From Sipunculus nudus (taxonomy: Eukaryota > Annelida > Sipuncula > Golfingiida > Sipunculidae): a DNA stretch of 64,000 nucleotides. The position numbers and the translations under genes were made by a program. This document shows, one piece after another, positions 1 through 24,694 of this stretch. The stretch is from positions 67,155,916 through 67,219,915 of the forward strand of contig CM049315.1 in assembly GCA_026874595.1 (NCBI GenBank). The letters run 5' to 3'. The notes under the pieces were generated by a model. It was not told where the DNA came from, did no database searches, and saw only the letters and a program-made list of their open reading frames with translations. The stretch's first letter is position 1. The number at the start of each line of letters is the position of its first letter.

Positions 1-11781
<11,781 letters not shown>

Positions 11782-12546
11782 TTTCTCAAGGAGCCATTGT
11801 GGATTGGGAATGGTGGAGACAAGTTTTGGTTATTCAGAAATATTGATGATCACAGATAACGGGTTGTGAGGAGTATGAAGAATGAATGGAAAACAGTGAG
11901 GATTACCAGAGAGAGTGAGGATCACAAAGTACAATAAGAAGGATCAAGGATTACAACAACATTGAGGATCATTATAGAGAAATATTGTTAATGAAAAATA
12001 TTATAAATTTGAGGAAAATGATTGGGAATTGTCTTGGTCCATGAAAGTGTGAAAGCTCACACATTAAAAATGACAGTTTCATGATATTGAAATACTAGTA
12101 AAAAAGCTTCTTTTCCTTCAAAATCTGATAATGGCCATTTTCTCCATTTTACTTGGTATTTCCAAATATAAGGCACATGTTTTTAATGTGCACTTAAAAC
12201 ATTTTTCATTAATAGGTTGTTTCCTATGACACCTGAGGTTGATGAGTATAACTCAAAGGATAAAATGCTTAGACACTGTAAAAACCATGAAAAAAATCAT
12301 TAAAGAAATGTAAACTGGTCCCTGGAAATTTACTGCTTTTGAATTATTGCACACACCCAGGGTATTATGATAATCATGGATAGAGTAAGGTCAGTTTGAA
12401 TATGAAAGAACTGATATGTGGTTAACAGTAAACTGATTACAGTGAGGCCAAGACCTGCATTTTTATAAGCAGTGTAAGACTTAATTTTATCTTATCTATA
12501 ATTAATAGCAAGGAAATGTAACATTAATAAACAATACAGTAATAAA
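11782..12546 (+). other. RAD50 3' UTR with candidate poly(A) signals
   Basis: AT-rich sequence with no reading frame follows the stop. AATAAA hexamers at 12526-12531 and 12541-12546 are plausible polyadenylation signals. The transcript end is inferred. Confidence 0.5.
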
Positions 12547-13535
12547 CAATACTGTGTTTTTTTCTCACATTTTTTATTCATTATTGGCAGTGCAGACCAT
12601 GGGTCATACACACAGTAGACATTGATTGGGTGTTGAACAACCTTTGGTGACAGAAAAGGCTGGTCATAGGGGATGACATTTAATGAAAGATTAATAAAAA
12701 TTGTGTATGTGCAGTAAAGTGACTGTAGTCATAATTTTGGCTTAAGGAATCTGTGAACCATTATGAACTCATACTTGTAATCATAGTACTTAAATCTACT
12801 GTAGAAATATGTCTTATAATGTTACTGCAGAACCTAGATCAGCCCTGAGATTAACTCCATGTTTTAATTTGTCACACTCTAAGTGTTTAACCTTCTGTGG
12901 AATATATTATTATAAATATTTATAAAAAATATTCTGTCTGAAAATATTAAACAGACAAGATTGTTTAAGAAGGTAAGACTTTTATATTAAAGTATTTTTT
13001 ATCATTTATACAATTAATAGAACTTATTGGTGGGAGAAGCCTATCAAGAGTAGTTAATTTTGCAATTAACAGATGGCGCCACGGGTAGAAATTATGGGAT
13101 AAGAGGCAGCATGAGGAGACAAATTCAGTCATTGGTGTTTTTACATAAGGACCAACCTGTGTAATTAACCTTTCAGATTCATTATGCATTGATTGGGTTA
13201 GCAATCCAAGTTTGGATAGAGTCTTGACTCAGGATTCACAGTTGAAATGACTGAAGTAATAATTAAAATTTATCGTTTTTTGGTGGTCCTGTAACATAAG
13301 AGGTGTATTAAACTTGTTTGTAAAACAAATCAGACTTATGTTAGGACCAAATGTTGAACAGCAGATATGTTGCCAGCTGGACTGCTTGTATCTTGTTTAT
13401 TCTCTGGTAAAAGTTTATTTTTAATAAATTGCTTTAAAAAAAAATTTGTTTTATTCATTTGAATTATTGTTGCATGGATGACCAATGGATTATCAGTTTA
13501 GATGAACATCCTCAAACCAGAATGATTCGGCTTTC
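12547..13535. other. Intergenic sequence, no gene seen
   Basis: AT-rich, without recognised coding or RNA genes. A single GGCGCCA-type site occurs at about 13074. An 80-codon minus-strand frame at 12965-13204 shows no family resemblance. Confidence 0.6.
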
Positions 13536-14915
13536 ATTTTTAGCTGATCATTTCTCTATATATTTCCTATGTAATACCAGAAATTAGGTCAGTATTGTGT
13601 AATATTTTGAAGTTATGGACCCAAATATAATGCAGTTTGTAAAAAATCAGGTAAGATATTTACTCAATTAGCATAAGAAATGTTGAATCTAGGGACTTTT
13701 TTCAGGGATATAACTTTATTTAATCAAGATTCAATTGTATACCCAAAATTAGATCTGAAGTTTTTTAAGTTATATGCATAAATATAAAATCAGTAGCTTA
13801 AAGTTTGGCCATGGCATGTTTTTTTTCCTGTAAGCACTATGGATTTAATTTTCATATCATGCAAACAAGGATTTCAGCTTCTTAATTCTAAAATTTGAAA
13901 GGAATTGGCCAAAAACTGTAACTAAAGTTTTATGAGACCATGTCAAACTTACACCTAGCCTATACTGAAGCCCCTCTTTAATTACCATTGTTGACCTCTC
14001 ACTCTCAGGCAATATAATTAAACTGGGCCAGCCCAGCCACAGCTGGTCACAGTTGTGGAACCCCCCTCCTCTAGTAGTAGTTTTGGCCAACAACATAACA
14101 ATAAATGTTATTAGTTAACAATAACAACTTTAAGAAAAATTTATCGAAAATGATTTTTATAGTTCATGAAATTAACAGGGAATTACTTTGCAATTACTGA
14201 CATTGTGTGGTTCTTGTATGGATGGCCCCAAATGTATTCCAATTAATGACACCATGTTGTAACCTTTGGATATTTTTCATTTCAATTTTAATAATAAAAA
14301 ATAAAAATAAAATTGTTCTTTACTATTAGGTAGTATATGAAGCAAATTAATGATAGACAATGATGCTGTTTATTATATTAAATTAATCTAAATTTCCAGG
14401 TTTTTTCTAAGTGTTTCAGTTTATTAATTTAAAATTAAAATAAAATATGTAAAAAATTTAAAATATTCCTCAGACAAGTACTCATTAAAGATGTCAATAT
14501 TTTTTACTAATGACCTTAAGACCCATGGCTGTATCAGCCGTCACATGATACTATGTTAATAAACATAGCTGAGATTACCCTCCACAATTCTTTTGACTGA
14601 AACTGAATAAATACTCGTGAGATGAAATTTACATGATAAAACTGACAAAATGGTGTATACTTGCAGCATCATGCCAAGTCAAAACTTGATTGACAGTAGC
14701 ACTCCATTTCCAAATGTACACAATATAATGACATCAATCCTCTTCCCTATATCCCGGGATTTTATCAAAACTTGCATAACTTGAGTTAAACACCATCATC
14801 TCATAATACAGCTTATATTGCCACACAGAACTAGCATTTGTCTACCCCCGCTTCCAATTCATATTTTGTGATGAAATATAACAACAGAGTGCTGTGACCC
14901 ATGGGACCCTTGTTT
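13536..14915 (-). mobile_element. Dispersed repeat family, copy E2L
   Basis: The left end TTTTTAGCTGATCA resembles a degraded tail, and the right end GTGACCCATGGGACCCTTGTT is the head read on the plus strand. The segments at 13560-13880, 14460-14560 and 14700-14915 are reverse complements, with divergence, of parts of E2R (17740-18060, 17640-17720 and 16038-16250). Confidence 0.7.
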
Positions 14916-16037
14916 CCAGTTGTCCAGTTACTTTATCCATTACTGATTATTTGTTGTATGACTCATTTGATGTTGAAGTTTTAAAGAGAAGACATTGTAG
15001 ATGAGTTTTTATATTTGCTATATCCTTGCTTTGTTTGATTTTTCACTTAAGATCTTCATCTTGAACAGGTTTCAGAATGCACATACCAGATCAGTCCCTA
15101 TGACATAGATTGGATTTTGGCATAATTAAAATCTGAATTCAAACTTTATTATTCCTGGATAGAAAGCCATTGTTTACCAATTTTCCTGTCGTGTAAAATT
15201 CACTCAAATAAAGCTGGTACTTTGAAGAACCAATCACTGAGAGCAACCAGCCACAAAAGCAACTTTAGCAGCATTTACACTTTACATGTAACTTAATGCA
15301 ATTTCCATTGCGGTTCTCGGATTACAAAACCAGAGATACCATAGTGATGGATGTAATGACATGAATTTATGAGGTTAATGGATTTTGACTCAAATTTCTT
15401 AGCTGAACCATCAAGTAAATTTTGCAACTGTTTGTCTCAGACATGTAGTCATCCGGGTGCTGTTTAAAGCTTTTATGAGTTTATATGTTAATGATCAGAA
15501 CCTGGGAACCTTTGAAATTAAACACCACCTTCTTATGTTACTGTTGTCATTACCATTGTGATATATAATCACCTCAACTCAAGGTATCTTTGATATAAGA
15601 CACCAGTTCTTAATCAACAAGTAGCAGCTGAGACAAGGAGGGTTCAAGCAAGTGCTTCCCCCTGCTGACACAATTGTACACTAGAATATCTTTTGTCACT
15701 CACTCGAGTACTAAAGTTAAAACGGGATTAGTATTTAGAAGTAGTCTTACTGAAGAATAGTTTGTGAGTCAAAAGCCTGATAATGCATCATTTAAAACGT
15801 ATGTAACTGAAAATAAAAAATAAATGGTATTGCTGCTGACAGATCTACAGCCTGTCATCCACAAACAGGGACACCGCCAGCTGTAAAGCAGATTTGTCCA
15901 ACATGGAAAATATCGTTTAGAAATTCAAACGCATAAGGTGTTCCAATATCACATTTATTGTCACAAATTTGGCTGACCAAAGATGGCCAAGCATATGTAC
16001 TTTGTATTAAAGATTTGATCTCTGGGATGCCGGAAAG
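14916..16037. other. Spacer between inverted repeat copies
   Basis: About 1.1 kb of sequence without recognisable genes separates the two heads of E2L and E2R. Its junctions were not resolved to the base. Confidence 0.5.
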
Positions 16038-18378
16038 AACAAGGGACCCATGGGTAACGGCCCTCAGCTGTTATATATAATCACAAAATACGATTTAGAA
16101 GAGGGGATAGAGAAATTGCTAGTTTTGTGTGGTAATATAAGCTGTATTATGAGATGATGGCGTTTAACTCAAGTTATGTAAGATTTGAATAAAAGCCTGT
16201 GATACAGAGAAAAGGATTGGTGTCATTTATATTATTGTATCCGCCAAAACAGAGTTTTGCGGATACTATGTTTTCAGTCAGACGCCGCCGCCGCTTAGGT
16301 TTCCGGAGAACTCCTCCGTAACCACTGGGCGGATTTTTTTTTTTTAATTCGGGATTATGATTGAGTCACATGTGAACTGCTGCACCCTCATATTTGGTTG
16401 ACCTCTGACCTTTCCTCTCTGCCCAGCGTCATTTGTGCGTAAGTTTTCACACATAAACCCACATATCTCAGGAACCGTTTGACCGTTCAGGCTATAAATT
16501 ATGCACAAATGTAGCCCTTGAAGAACTGTATAGCATACACTACAAATGGTGGCGCCACCTGCAACCATTTTTGCACAGCTTCCATCTGTTCATCTTCCTT
16601 GGGATAAAATCACTCATATCTCTGCATTGGTTGGACTTATCCACCTGAAATTTTGCATGTGTATACATCCTGGACAGCTTTCTTGATTTTATAATAGGTG
16701 GCGCCACCTACATTCACGTTTACGCTGCAGACATTCAGGCTTATATCTCGGGACTGGTTCAACATATCCCCCTAAAAGTTTGCATATGTATAGATCTCAC
16801 ATAGCTTTTAATCATACACAAAATTGGTGGCGCCACCTGCCACCATTTTTGCACAGCGTCCTTCTGTTTGTCTGCTGTGGGATAAATTAACTCATATACA
16901 AGTAGTGGTTTGACTTATCTTACTCAAATTTTGCATTTGTATAGAATTTAGACAGCTTTCTTGATTTTGTGGTAGGTGGCGCAACCTACATACACATTTC
17001 GGCTGCAGACATCCATGCTAATATGCAACACACCTCACTCTATTTCCCCTTACATTTGGAAATGGGGCGCTTTTGTCACACAAGTTTTGACTTGACCTGG
17101 TGCTGCAAGTATATACACCATTTTGTCAGTTTTATCAGGCATTTATTTCATGAGTATTTATTTAGTTTCAGTCAAACAAAATTGTTGAGAATCCAGTATA
17201 TAAATTTCACAAGTTTAAATAATGATCATAGGTACCTGGTTTTATGGCTTTAATTTATATTTTAAAAATAGTACTAGTACGTTGACTTTTGAAAACATTC
17301 ACATCAATCTACACACTAAACATAGCTTGTCTTATGACAATTATTAACATTATAGACATCATAATGAGAACTTGTCAAGATATGTTTTTTATCACATTTG
17401 AATATTTTTATTGTTTTAATACATTTATGAGAAACAAAATAAAAAAATCTCAGCTATGAATTATTTGCATAGTTTTATGTGGAAGCTGGTACAGCCATGA
17501 GTCTTTATGTCATTAGTCTTAGCTATGAAACTAATACAAGTGTAAAAAAGTAACCCAAAAATTATACAAGGAGCAAACTGGAGATAGGCATGTTTAATTT
17601 TTTTAACTGGAATAAAGGAATCAGTAATATACATTCAATTTTTTACATTGTATCATGTGACAGCTAATACAGCGTTAATGTCATTCGTCAAACATATTTT
17701 ATGAGTACTTGTCTGAGTAACAATTTCAGAATTTAGAAGCGGAAATCCTTACGTGTGCATGATATGAAAATTAAATCAACAGTGCTTACAGGAAAAAAAT
17801 AGTGCCATGGCCAAAGTTTAAGGTACTAATTTTATATTTATGCTTATAAATTTAAAAATTTGCAAACTTCAGATCTAATTTTGGATATTCAATTGAAATT
17901 TGATTTAAATAAAGTTATATCCCTGATAAAGGTCTCTAGCTTCAACATTTCTCATGTAAAGTTAGAAAATATCTTTCCTGATTTTCTACAAACTGCATTA
18001 TTTTCGGAACCATAACTTCAAGAAATTACACAATACTGACCTAATTTCTAGTATTTATATAAGAGATATAAAAAGGAATGTTTTTTATTTAAATTGATAA
18101 AAAATGTGGTTTTGATATAAGGTAGTATTGAAGTGTGACAAAGGGTTTTTAATGGGAAATTGATGATTTTCCTTAATATTTCGAAGGAATGGAGACGTAG
18201 TGACCCAAATTTCGGTATGGTCAGAGATTTTTCGGACATTTACCTGTATGCCATATTTCGGATTCGTAGGTCTAACAATTTAAAAAAGGCACCAGTTCAT
18301 CGGACGGACGGGCAGGAAGCCGACGGACAAAGGACCATCGCTATAGCTCAGTTGACTTAAAGTCAGCTGAGCTAAAAA
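16038..18378 (+). mobile_element. Dispersed repeat family, copy E2R
   Basis: Head AACAAGGGACCCATGGGTAA at 16038 and tail GTCAGCTGAGCTAAAAA at about 18362-18378, 2.34 kb. The interior has modules with GGTGGCGCCACC palindromes (16540-16990) related to those in E1, and a subterminal segment (17740-18300) shared with copy E3, ending in CGGACGGACGGGC and ATAGCTCAGTTGACT. It is in inverted orientation to E2L. Confidence 0.8.
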
Positions 18379-18589
18379 CCCTGCTGGACCAGGAACAACT
18401 AGAGCTGCTTTTATCTGCCAACAAGGGACTGCCTGAACTGGTTCAACATGGACAATACCATTAGTGATAATCTGAGCTGGTTCATCTGTCTTGCTAGGGA
18501 CAACCTACTCAACTTAATTAGACATTAAGCTTCGCTCTTGACGAAATATACGAGTCATTCAGCATTGTTGAAGTGGAGACCTGGTTCAA

Positions 18590-18835
18590 CATGATCTGGT
18601 CAATCTTTTGGATAACTGAAGCAGGTCCGTCTGTTGGACCAGGAATAACCCGAGCTGGTTCATGTTGGCCATGGGATAACCCGAGTTGGTTCATGTTGGC
18701 CAAGGGATAACCCGAGCTGGTTCATGTTGGACAAGGGTTAATCCAAGCTGGTTTCATGTTGGACAAGGGATAACCTTAGTTCAACATAAACTGGTTTATT
18801 TGTGTACCAGGGATAACCTGAACTGGAACATCTAT
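18590..18835 (+). repeat. Minisatellite, about 31-bp unit
   Basis: About five imperfect units of GGGATAACCCGAGCTGGTTC followed by ATGTTGGACAA, with looser relatives back to about 18400. No coding potential. Confidence 0.8.
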
Positions 18836-19369
18836 TAAATTAGTGGAAAACACCAAATACAAGACAATTTATTATATCAGATTTAATAGAAGACAGATCC
18901 TCCACCAAAAACAGGATAAATGTGCTGGAACCACGGAATAAAGATCTGGTCTTCGTCCGCCAGGCTGTATACCGGTAGCCTTCACACTGTCACGAATCTC
19001 AGCACGGATCATCCATGACGGGCTGCTGAGGACTATCCCAGGTGATCATCCATTAATCCCTAGTGACACAATGAGAGTCCGTGGCTTTGTCCGTCGTTAT
19101 CCCTCATGATCTTTGGTAACTAGTCTTCGTCTTTCAAGCTCTATGGTCAAAACTTCCGTGGTGTGGACAGACCGTAAGGTTTACGTCAATGGCCGTAACG
19201 TCCCTGCTACTTCCGTACATTCGTACGTCGTTGGATGGTGTCTTTCCTCGTTGATCGTCAGCGCCGGAGTACAAACGTGCCGTTTGCAACACGACCAGTC
19301 ATGTTTGGTCCATCGTGAGAATCCCTAGCAGGTCCTTAGATCAGACCGCCCCAAACCGTGAGAGCCCGT
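18836..19369. other. Intergenic sequence, no gene seen
   Basis: Less AT-rich than its surroundings. A 71-codon plus-strand frame at 19113-19328 has no recognisable domain. Confidence 0.5.
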
Positions 19370-19640
19370 AACCCCTCACCAGTCACCCCTATGTGGTTGG
19401 TGGCTGACCGTAGTGGTAATCCGTACCCCCTCACCCATCACCCCTATGTCGTTCATGGCTGAACGTAGTGGTAATCCGTACCCCCTCGCCCATCACCCCT
19501 ATGTGGTTCATGGCTGACCGTAGTGGTAATCTGTACCCCCTCGCCCATCACCCCTATGTGGTTCGTGGCTGACCGTAGTGGTTATCCGTACCCCCTCGCC
19601 AATCACCCCTATGTGGTTCATGGCTGACCGTAGTAATCCC
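19370..19640 (+). repeat. Minisatellite, 55-bp unit, about 5 copies
   Basis: Repeats of CACCCCTATGTGGTTCATGG, then CTGACCGTAGTGGTAATCCG and TACCCCCTCGCC spaced 55 bp apart. Confidence 0.9.
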
Positions 19641-19967
19641 TCATTCCCTGAACTGGTCGCTGTGGAACCGTATCAGTCTGGTAGATTACAGGTAATAATG
19701 AGAGCATGATTTGATAAACACGTCCTGGTGTCGTCAATTACTGAATGACACACCCATGGTCTGGTAAATTACAGGTTCGTGGACCACGAATTAAAGAAAT
19801 TTCCTTGTCTCGTATTTACAGTACTGGTCTTGGGTTGGATATTGGACGATGTACTGCAGATCACGTTCCTGTCTTATATATTACACGACGTTGAACAATG
19901 GAGCAGAAGACATTCTTGTGTTTAAAATTAGTGTGTGCTGGATCCTGGATTGTAGAACAAATGACTT

Positions 19968-21715
19968 GGTCCAGTATATTTCATGTGTTGTCCATGGATC
20001 GGGGAACTTGTTCCTGGCCCTGTTTATATTCTGTGTCAAGGTGTGGGACATTGGTCCAGTATGTTTCACGTGTTGTCCATGGATCAGGGAGCTTGTTCCT
20101 GGCCCTGTTTATATTCTGTGTCAAGGTGTGGGACATTGGTCCAGTATGTTTCACGTGTTGTCCATGGATCAGGGAGCTTGTTTCTGGTCCTGTATATTTT
20201 CTGTGTCAAGGTTGGGGACCTTGGTCCAGTATGTTTCACGTGTTGTCCGTGGATCAGGGATCTTGTTCCTGGTCCTGTATATTATCTGTGTAAAGGTGTG
20301 GGACCTTGGTCCAGTATGTTTCACTTGTTGTCCGTGGATCGGGGAACTTGTTCCTGGTCCTGTATATTATTTGTGTAAAGGTGTGGGACCTTGGTCCAGT
20401 ACGTTTCACGTGTTGTCCGTGGATCGGGGATCTTGTTCCTGGTCCTGTATATTATCTGTGTCAAGGTGTGGGACATTGGTCCAGTATGTTTCACGAGTTG
20501 TCCATGGATCGGGGAACTTGTTCCTGGCCCTGTTTATATTCTGTGTCAAGGTGTGGGACATTGATCCAGTATGTTTCACGTGTTGTCCATGGATCAGGGA
20601 GCTTGTTTCTGGTCCTGTATATTTTCTGTGTCAAGGTTGGGGACCTTGGTCCAGTATGTTTCACTTGTTGTCCGTGGATCGGGGATCTTGTTCCTGGTCC
20701 TGTATATTATCTGTGTCAAGGTATGGGACATTGGTCCAGTATGTTTCATGAGTTGTCCATGGATCGGGGAACTTGTTCCTGGCCCTGTTTATATTCTGTG
20801 TCAAGGTGTGGGCCATTGGTCCAGTATGTTTCACGTGTTGTCCATGGATCAGGGAGCTTGTTTCTGGTCCTGTATATTTTCTGTGTCAAGGTGTGGGACC
20901 TTGGTCCAGTATGTTTCACTTGTTGTCCGTGGATCGGGGATCTTGTTCCTGGTCCTGTATATTATCTGTGTAAAGGTGTGGGACCTTGGTCCAGTACGTT
21001 TCACGTGTTGTCCGTGGATCGTGGAACAGGTTCCTGGTCCTGTATATTATCTGTGTAAAGGTGTGGGACCTTGGTCCAGTACGTATCACGTGTTGTCCGT
21101 GGATCGGGGATCTTGTTCCTGGTCCTGTATATTATCTGTGTCAAGGTGTGGGACATTGGTCCAGTATGTTTCACGAGTTGTCCATGGATCGGGGAACTTG
21201 TTCCTGGCCCTGTTTATATTCTGTGTCAAGGTGTGGGACATTGGTCCAGTATGTTTCACGTGTTGTCCATGGATCAGGGAGCTTGTTTCTGGTCCTGTAT
21301 ATTTTCTGTGTCAAGGTTGGGGACCTTGGTCCCGTATGTTTCAATTGTTGTCCGTGGATCGGGGATCTTGTTCCTGGTCCTGTATATTATCTGTGTCAAG
21401 GTGTGGGACATTGGTCCAGTATGTTTCACGTGTTGTCCATGGATCAGGGAGCTTGTTTCTGGTCCTGTATATTTTCTGTGTCAAGGTTGGGGACATTGGT
21501 CCAGTATGTTTCACGTGTTGTCCATGGATCAGGGAGCTTGTTTCTGGTCCTGTATATTATCTGTGTCAAGGTATGGGACATTGGTCCAGTATGTTTTTCA
21601 TGAGTTGTCCATGGATCGGGGAACTTGTTCCTGGCCCTGTTTATATTCTGTGTCAAGGTGTGGGACATTGGTCCAGTATGTTTCACGTGTTGTCCATGGA
21701 TCGGGAACTTGTGTC
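19968..21715 (+). repeat. Minisatellite, 85-bp unit, about 20 copies, open in all three forward frames
   Basis: The unit starts GGTCCAGTATGTTTCACGTG; successive copies at 19968 and 20053 give a period of 85 bp. Because 85 leaves a remainder of one on division by three, a forward reading rotates through all frames. No frame of the unit holds a stop, so overlapping open frames of up to 388 codons arise. These share the same Cys/Trp-rich peptides in rotated order, which argues that they are by-products rather than genes. Units fall into subtypes that alternate irregularly. Confidence 0.93.
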
Positions 21716-22537
21716 AAGTGTCTGGTCTGGACCATAGTTTTGAGAGAGCTCGTCCCTGGCCTTGTAGATCAATATCTGACCCCACAATGCACCGAGGCTT
21801 TTAAATACACCAGCGGCGTAGGTATAAATGAAGTGAAGAAGACAAGGTAGTCAAGTGTTGGATTTAATTGTTTCAAGAAAAATTACATTAACATGGGTGT
21901 TTCTGTGGTAAGGACTTCACGGAATAAGTTATATTTTGTAAGCATGTGCAAGTGAAATGTAAACGGAAGGGTGCTTCCTTGAAATGTAAAAAATTTTGAT
22001 TTTGAAGTTTGACAGTTGAGTCCCGCCCGGCCGTCTCCTAGTGCCCAAACAGAAAAGGTTCGTTTAGGGTAGAAACGACATCTGGCGGAAGGATGGTTCC
22101 TTGGCGTACACACCCGAAACAAAGCTCGAAAAAGCTCGAAACTCGAAACAAAGATCTTCCTGATAGGCACTGTGGGAAGGCCAGAATTACTGATCTCTAC
22201 TGTCAAACCTTGATATCATTGAAACATCTTCTTTTAATTTTTCACATGCGTAGGTTTACATAATATTATTTATTCCGTAAATTCCTCACCACAAAACATC
22301 CCTGCTTATGTTATTTGCCTTGAAATACTTCTTATCCAACATATTTGAACGGACTACATTATTCTCTTCACTACATTTTTACCAACGCCGCAAGTTGCAT
22401 TGTAGTAAGGATTAAATCTGGGATTGGAGAAAAAATTGCATGCCCTGAAGTATATTATTACATAATTATTTAAACATGCTGAAAAACACTGTCTTACGAA
22501 AGCGTATAGCTGCCACCCGGTATAAAGAAACAAATTA
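21716..22537. other. Intergenic sequence, no gene supported
   Basis: A 107-codon minus-strand frame (21883-22206) is the longest outside repeats; it has no family signature that I recognise and no splice context. Nothing else was seen. Confidence 0.5.
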
Positions 22538-22652
22538 TTTATCTCGTCATTACGACATAATATCTCGTACGTATGACTTACTATCTCGTACGTACGACAT
22601 ATTATCTCGTACGTACGACATAATATCTCGTACGTACGACATAATTAGTCTT
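22538..22652 (+). repeat. 21-bp palindrome-containing tandem repeat
   Basis: Five units of TATCTCGTACGTACGACATAA or variants, each carrying the self-complementary CGTACGTACG. A (TA)9 tract follows at about 22796. Confidence 0.9.
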
Positions 22653-23039
22653 ATGGTCTGATTCACAGACTACACAGCCGGCCAACTGATATATGTACAA
22701 ACAAAATACATATATAAGTTAAAAAATGTATCAACATCTCCTCCTGCTTGTAAACCGCTGGTACACCGGAAAAAGTGGATAAGATTTTCACTTGATTATA
22801 TATATATATATATATGCCACCCGACTAATTATTGTTTTGTGTGTCTAGATTTCTGAAATACTTCAAAGAAGCGAAATGTAACAAATCGTTGTCTGACATT
22901 CACATACTGTGTACAGAAATCTTTTATTGTTAAAAGGTAATTAATTTCCGTGCGAATGATTAGTTATTGATTTTTTAATTGAAAAAGGCATGGAATTATA
23001 ACTAATATTTGGAGAAGAAATGGGTTCTGAAAAGTGGGA

Positions 23040-23328
23040 CAGTTACCATATATAGTCTGATTTTTAGTTTATATGTTGTGCGCCATCTTCAGATCTGACC
23101 CATATTAAGATGGGTCAATCTGACCCAACATCCCACATCGGATATTGGGTCGCCCATCTTAAGATAGGTCAGGCCCAATAACCGATTTTAAGGTGGATCA
23201 GACCTATTTACCAATCCCCATTGTCTGGGAATCAGATTTTGAAATGGCGAGATATATGGCTCAGACCATATAACCGATATCGGCTCTTGGTTCAGACCCA
23301 TCGTAAGATGGGTCAGGCCCATTTACCG
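23040..23328. repeat. Degenerate repeat of self-complementary GACCCA/TGGGTC segments
   Basis: At least four imperfect copies of a segment like TTAAGATGGGTCAGGCCCAT with ATTTACCGAT, rich in short inverted repeats. It may be a decayed MITE; no clear termini were found. Confidence 0.5.
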
Positions 23329-24124
23329 CTCAGCTGAATTGGTCTATAAGGAAATGTTTATGAGCTTTTTCAAAATATGGTTCCTGTGATAGTTTGAAAC
23401 CACCTGTCTCCCAAACTGGAGTTATCATACAAAAACTTATTTGTGAAAGGATGAGCCCTGTGACCTAGTTACCCAAAAATCAGGAGGAAATTTCCCCTAT
23501 TGGCAAGTGCGCCACATGACAGAAGGCTTGTGATGAAAATGGCTTAAAATGCATCCACAATCTTTCTGAAGTAGTGGGTCCTGTGCCCTTGACCTTTGAT
23601 CACATGACCCCAATGTGAAAAGGTTTTTACATTACTGGTAGGTCATATATATAAGTCAAGATTGAAACCAATATATCAATCCAAAATGGAGTTAGCCTAT
23701 ATCTCCGGAAACAAATATGTGGACAGATGGCCCCTGTGACCTTGACACCCCGAAATCGATCAGGTTCTTCCCCCCCCCCCCCCCCCCAAAAAAAAAATAA
23801 AATCCAGATGGCGCTAACAGTTTTCGGGAACTGACAAAACTAGTCATAGTCAATATTCAAGGCCAGATTCATGCCAATGAATGCATAAATTTTCAAGATG
23901 CTAGAAGTTTTGTATCAAATATTTAATTATTCTGGGGGGTACTTACCAGTCCCATAGCTCGAAGGATATAGGTCTCAAATTTCAGGTTGGCCATATTTTT
24001 TATTAACCTACAGTCACAAGTTTCTAGGGTTAGTGGTTACGATTTGTGCCCTGCTAACGGACGGACGACGGACAAAGCGCTATTCTTATACCTCAGCTAA
24101 TTTTCATTAAGTTGAGCTAAAAAT
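23329..24124 (+). mobile_element. Dispersed repeat family, copy E6 (head-truncated)
   Basis: It starts near GCTCAGCTGAATTGG and ends with the tail TTAAGTTGAGCTAAAAATG after a GGACGGACGACGGACAAAGC segment. Interior sequence around 23930-23990 is the reverse complement of a module in E1. The head palindrome is missing. Homopolymer C and A runs lie at about 23769-23800. Confidence 0.65.
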
Positions 24125-24694
24125 GAATACAAGGTATAAATTCATTAACGGTTTTACTTTCGACCCATAAACTACTTTTTACATATAATAAAAATTCTTA
24201 ATATTTGAATATAAATTAAACAACGAAAAAAATAACACGCTAGTCTGGGACAGATTACTTTCAAGTAGATATATGGATAGATAGAATTTTTCATTTGATC
24301 CGGGGGGGGGGGGGGGGTACAAATTAATTACCGCAGTCTATCAAAGCTGTATAGGTGATTATCGGTAGATCAGGGAACCGGTAAAATTTACAATCGGTAT
24401 AATACGGGGTTCATACAGGAGCATTTATTTCATCTTCTATTTTCTTCTTTTTTTTTTATTCAATGCTATATTTATGCATCGGTGGATCATTGGGTCTGAC
24501 CCAATTGATATGACTGGCAGAAAACGATTTCATATATTTCGCTTCCTTTAAATATTTCAAAAACCTATTCACAAAAAAAAAATCGGATAGCATTAAAATA
24601 TAAAGTATAAATAAATAAATTTATGTATATACAAATAAATGATATTTGTGTGTGTTCCAACGGTTTCCTAACGGTTTGCAAGGATGAGTTAAGC
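24125..24694. other. Intergenic AT-rich sequence
   Basis: No gene seen. It contains a poly-G tract at about 24302-24317. Confidence 0.6.

Noticed and set aside
19849-21850. Overlapping frames of 131-388 codons that look like a repeat protein
   Set aside because: All three forward frames are open with the same rotated peptides because the unit is 85 bp; there is no start context, domain or codon bias to favour one.
21883-22206. 107-codon minus-strand frame as a possible gene
   Set aside because: No recognised domain, no splice or promoter context, and a length reachable by chance in a less AT-rich patch.
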